Shown here piece after piece: positions 48,691 through 62,345 of a stretch of 64,000 bases of DNA. Source of the DNA: Scatophagus argus. Its lineage: Eukaryota > Chordata > Actinopteri > Scatophagidae. Each line of letters opens with the position of its first letter. Positions within the stretch are counted from its first letter, which is position 1. The stretch covers positions 7,487,872 to 7,551,871 of the forward strand of contig NC_058499.1 in the NCBI RefSeq assembly GCF_020382885.2, in the 5' to 3' direction. The notes under the pieces are model-generated. The model did no database searches. It was not told the origin of the DNA and saw only the letters and a list, made by a program, of their open reading frames with translations. A program made the translations under genes and the position numbers.

Positions 48691-51600
48691 TAGTATTGCC
48701 AAAAATGAAGGAATTACAACAATTAATGTTTGTAATGTAAGAAATTAATTCTGGACTAATGAAATGATTTGAAATTTATCAAGGTTTAATTTGGTGTTTG
48801 TTTCTCAGTTTTTTTTACATTTTATTTTGTGTTCTTATTTAGTCTTTTGCCTCAGCTATTATAATCACTTTGCATAAACTGTACTTGTTGCCCTCTCACT
48901 CCACACAAAGTCTGAACATGAGCCATACCTAGAAGGCAGCAAGGAGCTGAAAATAGGAAATGAATGTGTAAGTGTGAAGACTTCAGTAAGTGTTGTTAGA
49001 TGGCCAAAAAGAGCTGATGTGTTGGGGTCAGCAGCCTCTGGCTTTCATTTCGAAAAGGCAGATTGACAAACGTGCCTGGAATGGGCAATAGATTTGCATG
49101 ATGAATTTCAAATGGTCTCTATTCTAAGAAGCTGGAAGATATTTTCATTTTTCTTGAAGAGAATTGATAAAAGGTGCATTTTCTGTTTTTTAATAAAGAA
49201 TTATCAATTCACAAATTCTACAAGCTTAAGCTCAATGTTACATGAAGCCAGTGGAAACCCAGTGATTCTGAAATACTTGCAAATTAATGTATGTGTTACA
49301 CCGCAAGCTATAATGAACAATAACAGATTTTAGGATTTTGTTGGCTTCATTGGGAAAGGTTATGGTCAAACTGGTCAATCACTTAAAACCTTGGAGCAAT
49401 TTTCTCCTCCTCAGGTTTGGGTGATTTGCTTCAAGCTATTAGGAAGGCTTATAAATTGACTCTGGTTCATATTTAATAATGAACCTCCACGACAGAAGCC
49501 CGTAGTACTGCGTTTTCTGTTCACACTTAAAATGGGTGTCTTTGAGGTGTTAAGCTACTGCAAATTTCGATTTGCTCTGTGAATACAAAAACTAGAGGTC
49601 AATTTATTTCTCCCGTGAAGTAATTTCACATGTGCAGAGAAGTGCTCAATAATACTATGTTAAAACAAAGCCATTGGTAAGATAGATGTTTACAACCGCA
49701 GTATGCAAAGTATATTTAGTTTTTAGGGGGAAAGGCTAATGTGGCTACTGCCTGGTTTCACTCTCCCTGACTATAATGGTGATTGAGGTCTTATTCTCTA
49801 ACAGGAACTGCCAATAGATTATTCATGATATTGCTTGCACCACTTGGCCTCCGTAATGTTCAATAGCGATTTAGAGCCCAGGCATAAATTAAAACAGTTG
49901 CAGGCAAATGGTACAGCACAGGGTAAAAAGGGACACATAGTAAGGATTATGTAATATTAGGCAGTGCAAAGTCATCAGTATCCTCTTTACTGGAGGAGAG
50001 TTACAGCAGTTATGATGACAAGATCTGTTTTTCAGAGTGTAGAGTCCATCACATCTGGAACAGATGTTATGACAAAAATGATGCATACACATTTGTCATT
50101 CATAAAGTAGTATTTAGTAGAATGTCCACTGAAATGTGTGTGACCATGTGTACATACTTTCTTACAAGAGACTAATTCCATGTTAAATATGTACAGCTAG
50201 TGTTTAAACTTGCTAATTTGCTTTGGGCTTCTGCTCATTTTGCTTATTGCTGTAAATGTCCCCCTTTCTTACATTTATTGCCTGTCAAGTCAGTTTAAAA
50301 GTTAGCTACTTAAAACTGGATTATCAATTTCTTGGTCAATAGGGGACAAGTAAACAACTATCATCATAAGCCTTGATGAAAAAAAAATAGCAAAAAAAAA
50401 CAAAAAACTCACAATCAGCAGACATGGAGCAACATGATAAGTCCAATATTTACTTTCCATTTTAGCTCTATTTTGGTAGATCAGACTTGATGTGAAACAA
50501 CTTGTGTTTCACATCAGCTCTGTGTAGGCCAACAGAGCAGTGGAGTTGGGTGATGATTCACAGCGCTTTCAGAGTTTAAGGAAGGCTTCATACACACAGT
50601 ATAGTCTGACATGTTTTGAGGGCAGTTAGGAAACCAATTAAGATGAAGTAAAAGGCTTGTTGAGGCTTTCATAGATAAAACATATTACTCAATATGAGAC
50701 GTGACAACACAGAAGTTGTACTCATCAGTGGCACTTCTAAAGAATGACTGATTTTCAGTCTGCTCATTTTGCAAGACAGCACTTCTGAGAGAAGTTGAGA
50801 CTCCTGTTAGTCAAGACATGAACCTGAAATTGAGTCATGTATTTTTGGCAGTTTGATGAAGTGAACAAAGTGACAGACCACAGCAGGGATGAGAGTAAAG
50901 TGCTAAGTTTATCACAGTTGAATGCACCAGGCAGAAAATGTTGTTTTCCCCCTGTGCATCTGTTTCTCCGCTCCCCATCTTTCCTGCTGCCAGAAGGATA
51001 TCATTTAACTAGTGAACATTTTGATCAATAATACATTTGCTAGCACTGCTGAGACAGGTATAATTGTGCTGATATGTCAGGGTTTAAAACAATTAACGTA
51101 ATTTACCATAGAGCATTAGGTATGCATGAATCCTTCAGTATCATGCTGAGAAGTGAATTTGCCACTGTAGGCAGAGCAAGATGAAACATACAAATATGGA
51201 AATACGATGAATTTCTTAGTCAGAAAAGTACATCATGTTATCACTTTACACTAGCCTGCTAATGGACCTCTTCCTAATTTCAGTTAAGCTTTATTGGTAT
51301 GTTGTTGGTCGACAGGCAGCTCTGTGAGGCTGCTTTAAAATGCTCAAAATGACAACGCTAACATGCTGATGCTCAGCAGATGTAATACGGTCCATGTTTG
51401 TCATCTTAATTTAGCATGTGAGAATGCTAACATTCGCTAATTAGCTCTAAATTCAAAGCACAGCTGAGGCTAGTGGTCATATCATTAGGTTTGTATTTGG
51501 CCATAAACAAAATCATCGGACAAATTAACATGTTGTCTTGATGATAAAACTCACCAAAGTTCTTACGATTCATATATTAATGTCGGTCCTAAATTTGAGA

Positions 51601-54600
51601 ACAATCCATTTGATAATTGTCAAGCTATTTCACTCTAAATCTGGAAACCATAAATTTCTGCAGGTCTTTTGCAGTCCACCCATTGGCTGAGGCATTTCAG
51701 TGTGGATCATATAAGTGGTGGACGACTAACTGCCAGACTGACAAGGCCATCACTTCATCACATCACTCGAGCCTTGAGGCTGGTTATTTAACAAAGGTTA
51801 TTGTGGGATGTACTTTTCTAAACTTGCAATTCAAATTCCACTCTAGCAAATGATTTGAATTTACTCCTCAAAGAACAGAAGGTGAGCTAGATTGATGACA
51901 TAGCGCCTTACAGCCACACTGTGTGGATCAATGTTTCAACAAATAATCCATACCCCGACTGCCCGAGGGTGGTGGCTTCTCTCCACTCACTCAACAGCCA
52001 TAAACAACAGCTCAAAGAGCTTCCACGATGACCCCAAGGGCTCTCATCTCCACTTCCATCACATATAAGATAGCATGTTTTATGGATGCATAACATTCAA
52101 ACACACAGAAATAAGGAGGTTATTACTCAGTCTCACTCTTATATTGGCTTTTTATGGCTCAGTTGGAGCAAATGTCATTGAGATTGAGCATTCAAAATGC
52201 ACAAGTAATACCATCTGTATTACCACTCATAAAAGAGGGCATCAATCACTTCAACTGACACCCCAACCCCAGCCACCCACCCTATAGTGTCTCATCAATG
52301 AGCCACATCTCGGTGCCTGAGGGCTTATGGACTATTGGTTGAAATCAGTGCCATGGAAAGTATTGTTAGTGAACAATATACCCTGTGATTCAATACGCTG
52401 TGCTTTCCTGATTGCATTACAGACAGCACTGACAAGTAGCATTAATGGTCTGAGCATGTGATTCATGGTAAGTGATGGACTGCACATATTATAACAGCAG
52501 CATCAGTGGCCATAAATTGTCTGTGACTTGGCCAAATGCCAAGAATGCGTTTGTGTTGTTTGTTCACATGCAAATGAGTTGACTTTTTGGGAAACATGCC
52601 AAAGACCATGGGTTAGCTTTAGCTTACAGTTTTGGCTTGATCACTGAAGTTCCCTAGGACCTCCTGTGGCCTGTTTGACTTCTTCTCACCACAGTGACTT
52701 CAGTTTTAATGTTTGGCCTTTCATAGTTTGGCCCAAGCTGGTCTAACTGGTTAATAATTACAGTGAACTGACTGAAACCCACTCTGTTCTGAACTCTTAT
52801 TTTTCATATAATTTGTCTTTTCTCTTTGTCTTTTCGGTCCTTTGAGTTCACAACCTTTTATACTGTAGGTCCTTTAATTGTCTTCCACATGCATCCTTCC
52901 TTCACTGGCATTTCCTAATGAATCTATCGTCTTTAGGCCCACACACAGAGGCTGTTTCATTGACTATTGGAGCAGCTCGACCTGTGTATGGAACCTTTAA
53001 TTGTTTTTCCTGGAGTCTAACAGCCCAAAGACACATGATGGATTTCCCACAACATTTATCTCTGACATGGAAAAGGACAATCGCTCTATACCTTGAAAAA
53101 CATTCATGTCCAAATAAGAACATCTGCAAAATGTCACTAAGTCAATGCAAACAGTTTTTTGTAATAGGTGGATTCCCATACTTGGTTTTAGGTAAGAGAA
53201 CTGTCTTTGAATTGGAGATGGAAGTACATTTGAATGAAAATCCCAGGGTTAAATGGGTTATTCCACAACCTCCACGGTTAACCAAAAATCTCTCTCCACC
53301 TCATAAACATTTTGGCTGTGATGGAAGTATTAAATAAGCTGGGGTTTCTGGAAAAACACAGACATGCCCCTCATGTGAAACCTATTATAAAAACTTAATC
53401 TCAGGAAATTTAGCATTCTATTTCTTGCACTCTAAGGCATTTGTAACACCAAAACAGATTAATCACTTTACAGCAAGAATGCAATTTAATGTTACCAGGC
53501 TGAGAAATGCATAATGATCTGTAGGGTTTCAGCTAAGGAATATGGCACAAATGGCTCCAAGAAAGCCATTTTTCAAACACCTCTGTTATTTTCAAGGGCA
53601 GTTTGACCACAGAAACACAGAGATGGTTCCTCATCAAAGCTCCTGTAAGTCATCATCATTATTTATACATGCTCAGAGGAATGGACGGCCTAATTTTTCA
53701 GTGATATGACTGATAGCAGGTGAATGTAGATTACATGAAGATTTGATGGGATATTTCTCAAGCAAACCTCATTCTGACTGAAGCAGATGCCATATTGTAA
53801 AGTGAACTTCCTCAAAGTGAAAGGTGAGTGCTCAACTCTCCCAGGAAGAATTTTCACATGAATTGTGAGTTTTTACCGCAGTTGCAGTTCTGTTCTGATC
53901 CTGTGAACAAGTACATCAATGATATTCTGTTGTCCTACAGAGTGGCATCCAGAGACAAAAAAGCCCCCCAAAAAACAAAGCGATCCTCATGGGCTGAAAC
54001 AGTCAATGCCAGGTGTTGATCAGGTGTTCAATCAGGGCAACTGAAATCAGCTGACTCCCTCAGGAAATTGCAAGTGGCTAATAAACTTGGTTTCTGTCCA
54101 TTAGACATCATATCAACAATAATATTAAACATTAGTTTCACAGAAAAGCAACTATTACCACAAAGTCAGAGGACTTGGAGGAGCCATTACTGTCATGGAA
54201 AATGAGAGGAGACGGTGCCTTTATTTGAAAAGTTGACTGGAGAATGAGCAGATTTCAATTAAAGGTGAAATCTTTATTGTCATGGGACCCAGAGCAAGTC
54301 ACTGGTATGTGCCTTAAGGGTCTGACTTCACTCTTTTTCATTATCTCCCTCCTGCATGCATGGATTTCCCCTTACTTTTACCCAGCAGCCATTTACTCAA
54401 TATTCTACCTATAAAGGTGTTCAAGAGAAATCAATTGAAGGGCTGTGATGTGTAGTCAATTCTAAATTGTTACATCAAGTGAAACATTTACACTCGCTGC
54501 TCAGAGTTTTCATAAATTGATTATTCTTGTTGCTCAGTGTGTTACTTGAAATCATAATGTCAGCCGTGGGTTTGTTCAGACCTGGAATATTGATGAGTCA

Positions 54601-57600
54601 CTGTTTGACACAAAGCCAACAATCTATGATCAATTCCTTATGCTTGTAGAGATATGGAATGAAGTAATATACAGTCAATGAACAAATGCATAAACATATC
54701 AGCATGTATTTTTAATAAACCTTTGATTTATTTAACTGAATGTTTGCAACTTTATATAACATGTGAATGACAATTTAATAAGAGGATTAAGTTCTAATCC
54801 TGTTTGCAGATCACCAAGGTCTACAGTGTGACATTGGGGGATAAACCAAGAGGCTTCTCGAATGATTATCTTACCGACACACAAATGCTGATATAATAAT
54901 CCTGCGTCTGGCTGAGAATGTTTATATTAATGTATTTGAATATTAACTCATACACTTTTAGAATAATTACAGATTATGTCAGGCTAAACAGCCAAGGACA
55001 TACAGGATCAAAAATAAACATTATTCACTCATTTTTCCAATTTGAGTTTTTAGGAATGTGATCATTCTACCAAGCCATCATCCCATCAAATAAATACCAA
55101 CAAAAACCAAAAAGCATCTATCATGATAATAAATATTGACTAAAATGTCTGAATTATTATTGGTTCATTATTTATTGAGGATAAATTGGGGTGAGGGAGG
55201 TGAAAGAGCAATGCTTTCCTCTGAACCATTACTACTGCTGAGGTGCTCTTGAGCAGGGCATTCAGGTAAGCCCTTTCTTCCTATCATCAAATTATTCTTT
55301 TCTAAGCAGCCTGCAGAAGAGCTGAAATTGCAATCTAACCTTAGTTCATATCAATTAGATTTAGGGTGAAAATCTCAAAAGCATATTTTTTATTCACTTG
55401 ACTTTCCATGTGCTGCATAACTGTTAAATAATATTGTGTTGTCACTAAGAAAATAGACAACCTTAGCTTACATTAGCTATGACAGCTGGTGTTATCTAAG
55501 GCTATATGATGGCTGGCATTAGTGCTGGAGGTTTGACAGTTTCAGGTGAACTTGTGGAAGCCAACAGTATAAGCTTGTTCAAGCGGTATAAGCCGCATGT
55601 CAGAGGCTTTGGAGTTAACTGGGATCCAGAGGAGTAAGGTTACTTATTAGTATTTTTCAGTGCAACTTCTGTGTTTATTGCCAACATTTAAATGTCACAG
55701 TTCTAGCACCATATTTGCACAGTAAGTAGGCAGTTTTCAAAGTGACTGGCATAGTTGTTGTAGTGATGCCATTGTATGGTGGTTTGTGTAAAGCTGATTG
55801 GATTGCACACAGTATTTCAGTTACATCCATGTGATGAGCTCAAACCTGTAAAAGATCCCTACTAAGCTATATGATCATTCTCATGACTATTCAGTAATAG
55901 ATGCGATCAAACTTGCAAGTGAAAAATAGTTCTCATTCTCTAGTTCTAATTATAGGAGGAGACCTGACTAGACCTATAAATCAAATGCAAATTCATTGAA
56001 ATTCAGATTAAAGATGTACACATCACCTTCCAGGTGTCAGCTTAGACGGGCTTGTCATGCACATGAAATGATGGCCCTCTCACTGATTATGTATCATAAT
56101 ATGGCAGCGTTTTTGTAATGTTTCCTGCCATCTTTCCTGCTCTGCGAACAGCACTTTGGAGCAGCAGAGCAGAAAGTGATAAAAGCATCATTTGGCTTCA
56201 TGCTACCACTTTGAACAACCTTTCATGCCATTGCACTTTCCCTTAATTTTATTAGAAAATGTGTAAATGCAAGGAGATGGAAAATAGGACAACTCAGCAG
56301 GACCATCTACTTAACATCCTCATGCTTTTGATCAAATTCAAATCAGCATGCGCCCTCCTCAGCAACAGACACAGGTCTACATCACTGCGCAATCATCTCG
56401 AGCTATTGAGGGGCCCATCCAAATTCCTAATTCAATTAACATTTTGGGAAGATGCCTTCTCCTAATCAGAATTTTATGGTCTGGCATTTATATGGCTTGT
56501 CCATTAAAAAGCATGATCTCATTTCATGTTCCACAACATTTTGTGATATATCTCTGTCTTCAAGTGATGGCTGTAATGGTACTCCACACAAGTTAGAGGC
56601 CATCACTCAGCCGATACGAGCACAATTGTTCTTTCCATCAGCAAAGTACACATAGCTGAAAAGACGCCAGGGACAGACAGAGCTGGATGATAATCAACCA
56701 TGAAGGTTTTGTCATTATATTAAACCTTGTGTGACATTTTTTTTTTCGGTGCATTTTGATTTCTTACACTTGCATTATTCATGAAACCACAAATGACTGG
56801 CTTGAGAACACATTGTTACATAAAGAGAGCTGATATCAAAATCATGAGATCAAACTGAGTTCAATATAGATTTTACAGTTAGAATTAAGCGAGGTAGGCA
56901 TGAGTGATACAGCCCTAAAGTAATGTCACTATATTTCAGGGTATTTCTGCGATATAACAACATTCCTGAAGATATGACAAAATTTCTTTGGAACTAATTC
57001 TTCCACTGTGGAGCTAGTAGCACCATTACTTTCAGCTGTGCTTGACGTTATGACCAGTTACAATATTGTCATTGTCACCACATGAATTTATTCTTATTGT
57101 ATTAAAAATAATACCAATATTATTGTGAACAATACATTATGGCAGACCCCTACTCTATTAGCAGTTTTTATTAGCATAACCCCCACACACCCCCCTCCCC
57201 GTCCACTCACTTTGTGCATGATTTGTTGTGGTGGTAAAAGGGGATTCAGAAATTGTAAAACCCCTACTCTACCCATTTTTCCTTCTGGGAATTTACCAAT
57301 CTTGCCACAATGACTAAAAGCTCTAATCCCTTTTACTTTGAATACCATTGTTTTTGTCTCTGTTGTGACAGGGTTGGTTTACAGAAACCACCCCTCTCTT
57401 CTCAGTTGTCAGACTCTGTCATTATTATTCAGGTGTTGGTGTCCCAGGAGAAATCCTCCCATCGGAGGCTGCATCTCCTGTTTTTCCCACATCCTCCTCC
57501 ATTATACAATGAATACAAATAACAAACACTATCTCTCTCTCTCTCTCTTTCTTTTGTTTCTGGCCACTCTTGGCATCTGTGACAACTTGCATAGCTGTTG

Positions 57601-57900
57601 AAAAGAATTCCCCTTGTATTACTGTGGGATGATAGAACCTTTCAGTGCATCATTGTGATCACAGTGCAAATCATCAAATAAAAATTGCAACAAGAATGGG
57701 TTATTTAGTTATATAAATTGCCTGGCCACATTTACATACATGGTTAAAATCTGTTGTTATAATGGGATTCTGGTAGTTTCTTTACTGCAATAATGCAAAC
57801 TTTTGAGTAGCACTGACCAATCAAACAACATGAACATGAATATTATTTTTACTGAACAGGTGACACTACACAGCATTACCTATTTTACAGGACAACCCTG
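48691..57900. other. Gene desert downstream of gxylt1
   Basis: No exon with splice sites and recognisable protein content was found on either strand in about 9.2 kb. Open frames are short and scattered. The sequence is AT-rich, with few delimitable repeats apart from a hairpin (50488-50516), A-runs near 50382-50406 and a CT-rich tract near 57532-57551. Low repeat density over this length would fit regulatory DNA of a neighbouring gene, but that is inference. Confidence 0.6.
50488..50516. repeat. Short inverted repeat
   Basis: Arms TGATGTGAAAC at 50488-50498 and the exact reverse complement at 50506-50516, with a 7-bp loop. Nothing around it indicates a function. Confidence 0.75.
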
Positions 57901-57944
57901 ATTTAGTTTTTCTCTTCTTTCAGCATAAAATTTTATCTTTCAAT

Positions 57945-59352
57945 TTGAAAAAGTTGAACAGCAGTCAGCGGTACAGAGGACTGAGCTTGAACGATATACT
58001 GATCAAAGGCCCTGATGTATTAAATCAAATCAAAGCTGTCCTACTGAGATTCCAAGCTGGTGTGCTGCCCTTGGTGACATCCGCAAGATATACAACTCCG
58101 TCTGGTTGGAGGAGAGAGAGGTCCATTTGCACAGGTTCCCGTGGCAAGACACTGAAGATGCTGAAATAGAAGATTTCGCCATAACAAGAGTGAATATTGG
58201 AGACAAGCCAACTGGTTGCATAGCTCAAGTTGCCATGCGGGAGACCGCCAACTTGCCTCCATCTAGACACTTCAAAGGAGAGAAACGTGTGCTGGAGGAA
58301 GATGTCTATGTTGATGACATCCTGACCTCACACAACAACCTCGACCACCTGAAACTCCTCACCTCCAACATTGAGCAGATCCTTAAAGCCGGAGGATTCT
58401 TCATGAAGCCCTGGGTCTACCCCAATCAAAGTGAGAGAAGAAGTAAGACACCAAACCCCAGACTCACCAGAAGGGAACTATCAAGCCAAGTCTCTGGTCT
58501 CTATGATCCGCTCGGTCTTGTGGCTCCTGCAAAGCAGAAAGGAGCCATCCTGATCCGAAGAGCTTTTCAAGAAGCAAAAGTAATTTACTACAGAAGAGAC
58601 ACCTGGGATGCTGTCTTGTCCAAAGAGCTCAGAGAAAATGCCATAAAACTCCTTGAAGAGCATGCTGTCCTGAGCCAACTCAGATTCATCCGACCCCTGA
58701 CTCCGCCAGATCCCTGTGCAAGACCAAGTGGTATCACCTTTTGTGATGGAAGTGAGCATGCATATGGCGCTGTGCTGTATCTACGCTGGAGCTGCAGCCA
58801 TGGTGTCGTTGTAAGGCTGGTCGAGTCCAAACTGACTCCTCTCAACCGCAAGGGTGACCCTGTGAAGGCAAAGATGTGTGGAGCACTCTTTGCAGCCCAA
58901 CTTAAGAACTATTTCCAGAAACACTGCCGAATCGAAGTCGAGAGGTGGTATCATCTCATCGACCATCTTAGACACCATACAGCGAGAGAGTTTCGACTAC
59001 CAGACCTTTTTCGCGAACCGAGTCGGCGAGATCCAGAACAGCACGGACGTCCGAGACCAACCTAGCCAACGAGAGACCTATCAATGCCAGAGTCCAGAGC
59101 CGTGAAGACCGCATCGAGTACATCACTCCAAACACCCTGTTGCTTGGTCGAGCCACACAGAGCGGAGATTTCAAGACATTTGACTACACCACCTACCCCT
59201 TCAAAAGGCTTCAAGAAATACAAACACAGGTTAACTATTTTTGGAAGTCCCGGAGTCAACTTGCAGGTCCCAACCTGTTTGAAAAAATTAAAAGAGAGCT
59301 GAGATGGCAGAATCAAATGCAAAAGAATCTCCTCGCACACGAACAGATCTGA
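57945..59352 (+). mobile_element. Decayed BEL/Pao LTR-retrotransposon pol fragment
   Basis: Pieces of a BEL/Pao pol polyprotein lie in order on the plus strand. They are the end of the reverse transcriptase (YVDD active-site motif at 58307-58318), the connecting region (SGLYDPLGLVAP), an RNase H-like part (FCDGSEHAYGAVLY), and the start and C-terminal end of the integrase part (TFFANRVGEIQ, then FDYTTYPFKRLQ). The longest open frame is 58106-59065. Frame changes near 58060 and near 58950-58965 break the reading frame. The integrase catalytic core is absent between about 59060 and 59110. Gag, protease, the first part of the transcriptase and both LTRs were not found. The copy cannot be active and is annotated as a remnant. 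Confidence 0.9.
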
Positions 59353-59359
59353 GCGCATG

Positions 59360-60880
59360 GGAAAAGGACTTGATCAAAGAGGGGCTACCGGTTTTTCACT
59401 GTCAAGTTTCTTTACAGCATCATGGCTTCCCAGACTTGAAAAAGGAAGGACTTGACCAGACTTCAGGATTTCACTCGTTATTTTTCTTTATTAAAATGCA
59501 TGAAAATATTTAAGTAGTTCTGTTTAAAAGTAGTAAGGTTAAAACCTATGGTAAAATCAACTAAAATACTTGTTTCGTGTAACTCAGTTTCATGAAAGTT
59601 GGGTGGTTTTCTTGGAATTAGTGATAATTGTGATAAATGCATATAACTGCACAAGGTAAAAAATGGTTTGATTATTTGATATAGTATAGTATAGTACTGA
59701 ACTTTATTTTTCAATGCTTAATTAAATACCTTGGTTGGTTGAAAATACAGAATTTTAACTTTAAGCAAAGTAACACAATAAACTTCTGACCTATGATGTA
59801 AAATGTTCTTTTTCATGTAGATTTATGCAGTAAGTGCTACAAACAGTCAAACTAGAGATAGGAAATAGTTGTCTGTGTACAAATGCCTCCAAGCCAGACA
59901 ACCTTCTGTATTTCTTTTGTACTCTCAGTGTTGCTCTCTCGCAGTCATGCTCCGATGGGGATAGAAGCGTGGTGAATAAATTTTAAAAAATCTCAGCAGG
60001 AGACAAAATTGACATATTAAAGACAGGACCATTTAACGGCTGTGTGGAATATCTGGGGAAAAATGTGCATAAAACAGTGAAGCTGCGAGCAAATGGCTCT
60101 CCTGAAAAAGGACACAGCATGTGCAGCTTGAGTATATGGGACCTCTCCATACTGTACAGCAGCCTCTTCTACAACATTTAACACACAACACTGCCTTTAA
60201 ACACCACTGGCAATGAATACTGCAGCTAACTGAACTGCTGGGAACCCTACAAACATTCTAAATAGAAGACAAGAAAGCTACTGAATTAATGATACTTTTA
60301 TTTCCAGATTTTAATCCAATTCCAAATTGACTTCTGAAATATTAATTTTGCTTCTCATGTGCTGGCTTAATGGTCACTGTAAACGTAATAATAAAATATT
60401 TAACAGGAACATGCAATATTTTATGAGCAAATTACTAATTAACGGATAAGTATTTTATTAATTTCCAACAAAATCGGACTGATTAATTTCCTCAAGACCA
60501 CACAGTGAAACAAAGGTCAGCGTCATAACGAGTCTGTCGTATTTATCAAAACAATTTTTATTTTTATTAAATGCTGATTGCTGGCAGAACAGTTTGTAGA
60601 AGTACAGTTTATTTTCCTTTCCTTTCCTTTCTGGAAACACCTATTCATTTTAAGTTTAGAGAGTATATGAGTAGACTACATCTCCCAAAGACCGAAAAGG
60701 CTTTTTTACTCTGAGGATGTAATCATACTATGGGGAGAGTATGTAAAACTTATCTCTACTTAGTAAAAAACAAATACAGTCTTCAGAATTCCAATTATAA
60801 CAACCTGTCATGTTTGTCCTTTGTAATTTATGATGCTTATTGCATGTATGTTTCTCTCTCTCATCTTCTCTGTCCTGTCT
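59360..60880. other. Noncoding AT-rich sequence
   Basis: No exon, LTR or complete repeat was recognised. Small tandem motifs occur (TATAG repeats near 59681-59695 and TTCC repeats near 60613-60631). Confidence 0.6.
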
Positions 60881-60889
60881 ACCTCTTCT

Positions 60890-61105
60890 TTCCCCCCTTC
60901 ACCCGGCCAACTATCAGCAGGATAGTTCTCCCTTACAAGCCGGGTCCTAATCAAGGTTTCTTCCTGTTAAAAGGGAGTTTTTCCTTGCCATTGTCTGCTT
61001 GCTCGGGGGTTCAGGCTCTGGGTCTCTGTAAAGCATCTAGAGACAATTTTGATTGTATAAGGTTCTATATAAATAAATAAATTGAAATTGAAATTGAATT
61101 ATGAT
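60890..61105 (+). repeat. Retroelement 3' tail with (AAATTGA)n end
   Basis: It contains AAGGTTTCTTCCTGTTAAAA, GGGAGTTTTTCCTTGCCATT and GTATAAGGTTCTATATAAAT, and ends in AAATTGAAATTGAAATTGAA at 61079-61098. I recognise this as a common tail of truncated non-LTR retroelements in fish; the family is uncertain. The open frame overlapping it (60730-61080) is not a gene. Confidence 0.6.
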
Positions 61106-61859
61106 CATTAATTGTTTTATCAGAAAACACAGCCTTCTGTGGACCCTATTTGAAGAAACTGTTCTTTAATCCTATACGTATCTACCTATAAACATCCACA
61201 CTTGTCACTGCACAAGGTAAACTATGAGGTCAATACAACAGCTCTGCACTAAATGTAAATTCAATCATACGATTATTCATTTGTGAGGTCATAGTTGGTA
61301 GTAATGTACTAATGTTTTGTTCCCCTTATTTACTGGTCCATACTTGAGGGGGGGGGGCAGAATGTTAGAAACACCTCTGAATACCTAAATGGTTCTGTCA
61401 CAAAAAAAACATACAAAACTCAACACTGTGAGCATTATAAAAGCAGATGCATTAATTAGATGGGTGCACTTAATAAAGTGGCCACTGAGTGTATATAAAT
61501 ATTCACACATCCATTTGGACACACTCAAGTTTACTCTCTTACTACTTGATGAACTGATTGAAAACACCTGCTTTCCTCCAACTGACCAGTTGCTTTGACT
61601 GTCTGGTTGCTTATTTAAGACTATAGAGTGATACGGTTTGTAAATGTCTTATGACTTAAATTAAAAAAAACTATACTATAACAATGGGAACAAAAAAGTA
61701 ATTTCAAGAGAAATATTTAGTCTTTTCCTCTGTCAAATAACAATAACTTCCATATCTTTCCCACTTTTCATTGGATTTCTTTTAATGAGTGAAACAGCGC
61801 CCCTCTGGGTTGTTACGGGCTGTGAGGTGAAATAGTCTTTGTGGTCAAAAGTGGCATTG

Positions 61860-62345
61860 CACCCTTACGAAGAGGTGTCGTTGGCGTCCTCTGATTAAAA
61901 TAGCAAGATTCAATTAGAAGCGCGCACTGTGATACCTCAACGGAAACTGTGAATGGACGGTTCTCTCCAGTAAGTCAAGCTAGTTATAATCCGACCTCAC
62001 GACCAACAACAGAAGAAAGTTAAAACAATTTAAACAACCTGAAGAGTTAACTAGCCAGGCTGTTTTCCAGCGTTGCTAAACTATCAGCTACCTTTGTCTA
62101 TCACTTCCGCATTAGCTATTATTTATGCCCAGAACCAAATATAATTACCATCGTAGCAGCAAGTGTAAAGTGACTTACAGGACACGGATACGGCCTGTCT
62201 TCGAAGTCAGATAACGTCACTGTTAGTGCTGCCTGCTCCGGACAGTAAGTGTGTCTTCCTGCAGTGTCGTTGGTGTTACGGACGTCAATTGTGATGTATC
62301 TCGTTTGCCACCGACCCTCGTGTGTCATGGCGTACTGGCCAGCAC
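61860..62345. promoter_or_regulatory. CpG-richer patch, possible transcription start
   Basis: This is the only CpG-enriched stretch in the right 15 kb. On plus, ATGGACGGTTCTCTCCA (61952-61968) is followed directly by the strong donor GTAAGT. On minus, an open frame beginning at 62328 (MTHEGRWQTRYITIDVRN) runs to the donor CCT|GTAAGT at about 62178. Neither peptide is recognised and no second exon was found for either. It could be the first exon of a gene reaching beyond the window, or chance. Confidence 0.3.

Noticed and set aside
60730..61080. 116-codon plus-strand open frame
   Set aside because: Most of it lies in a common retroelement tail (60890-61105). There are no splice sites or protein similarity.
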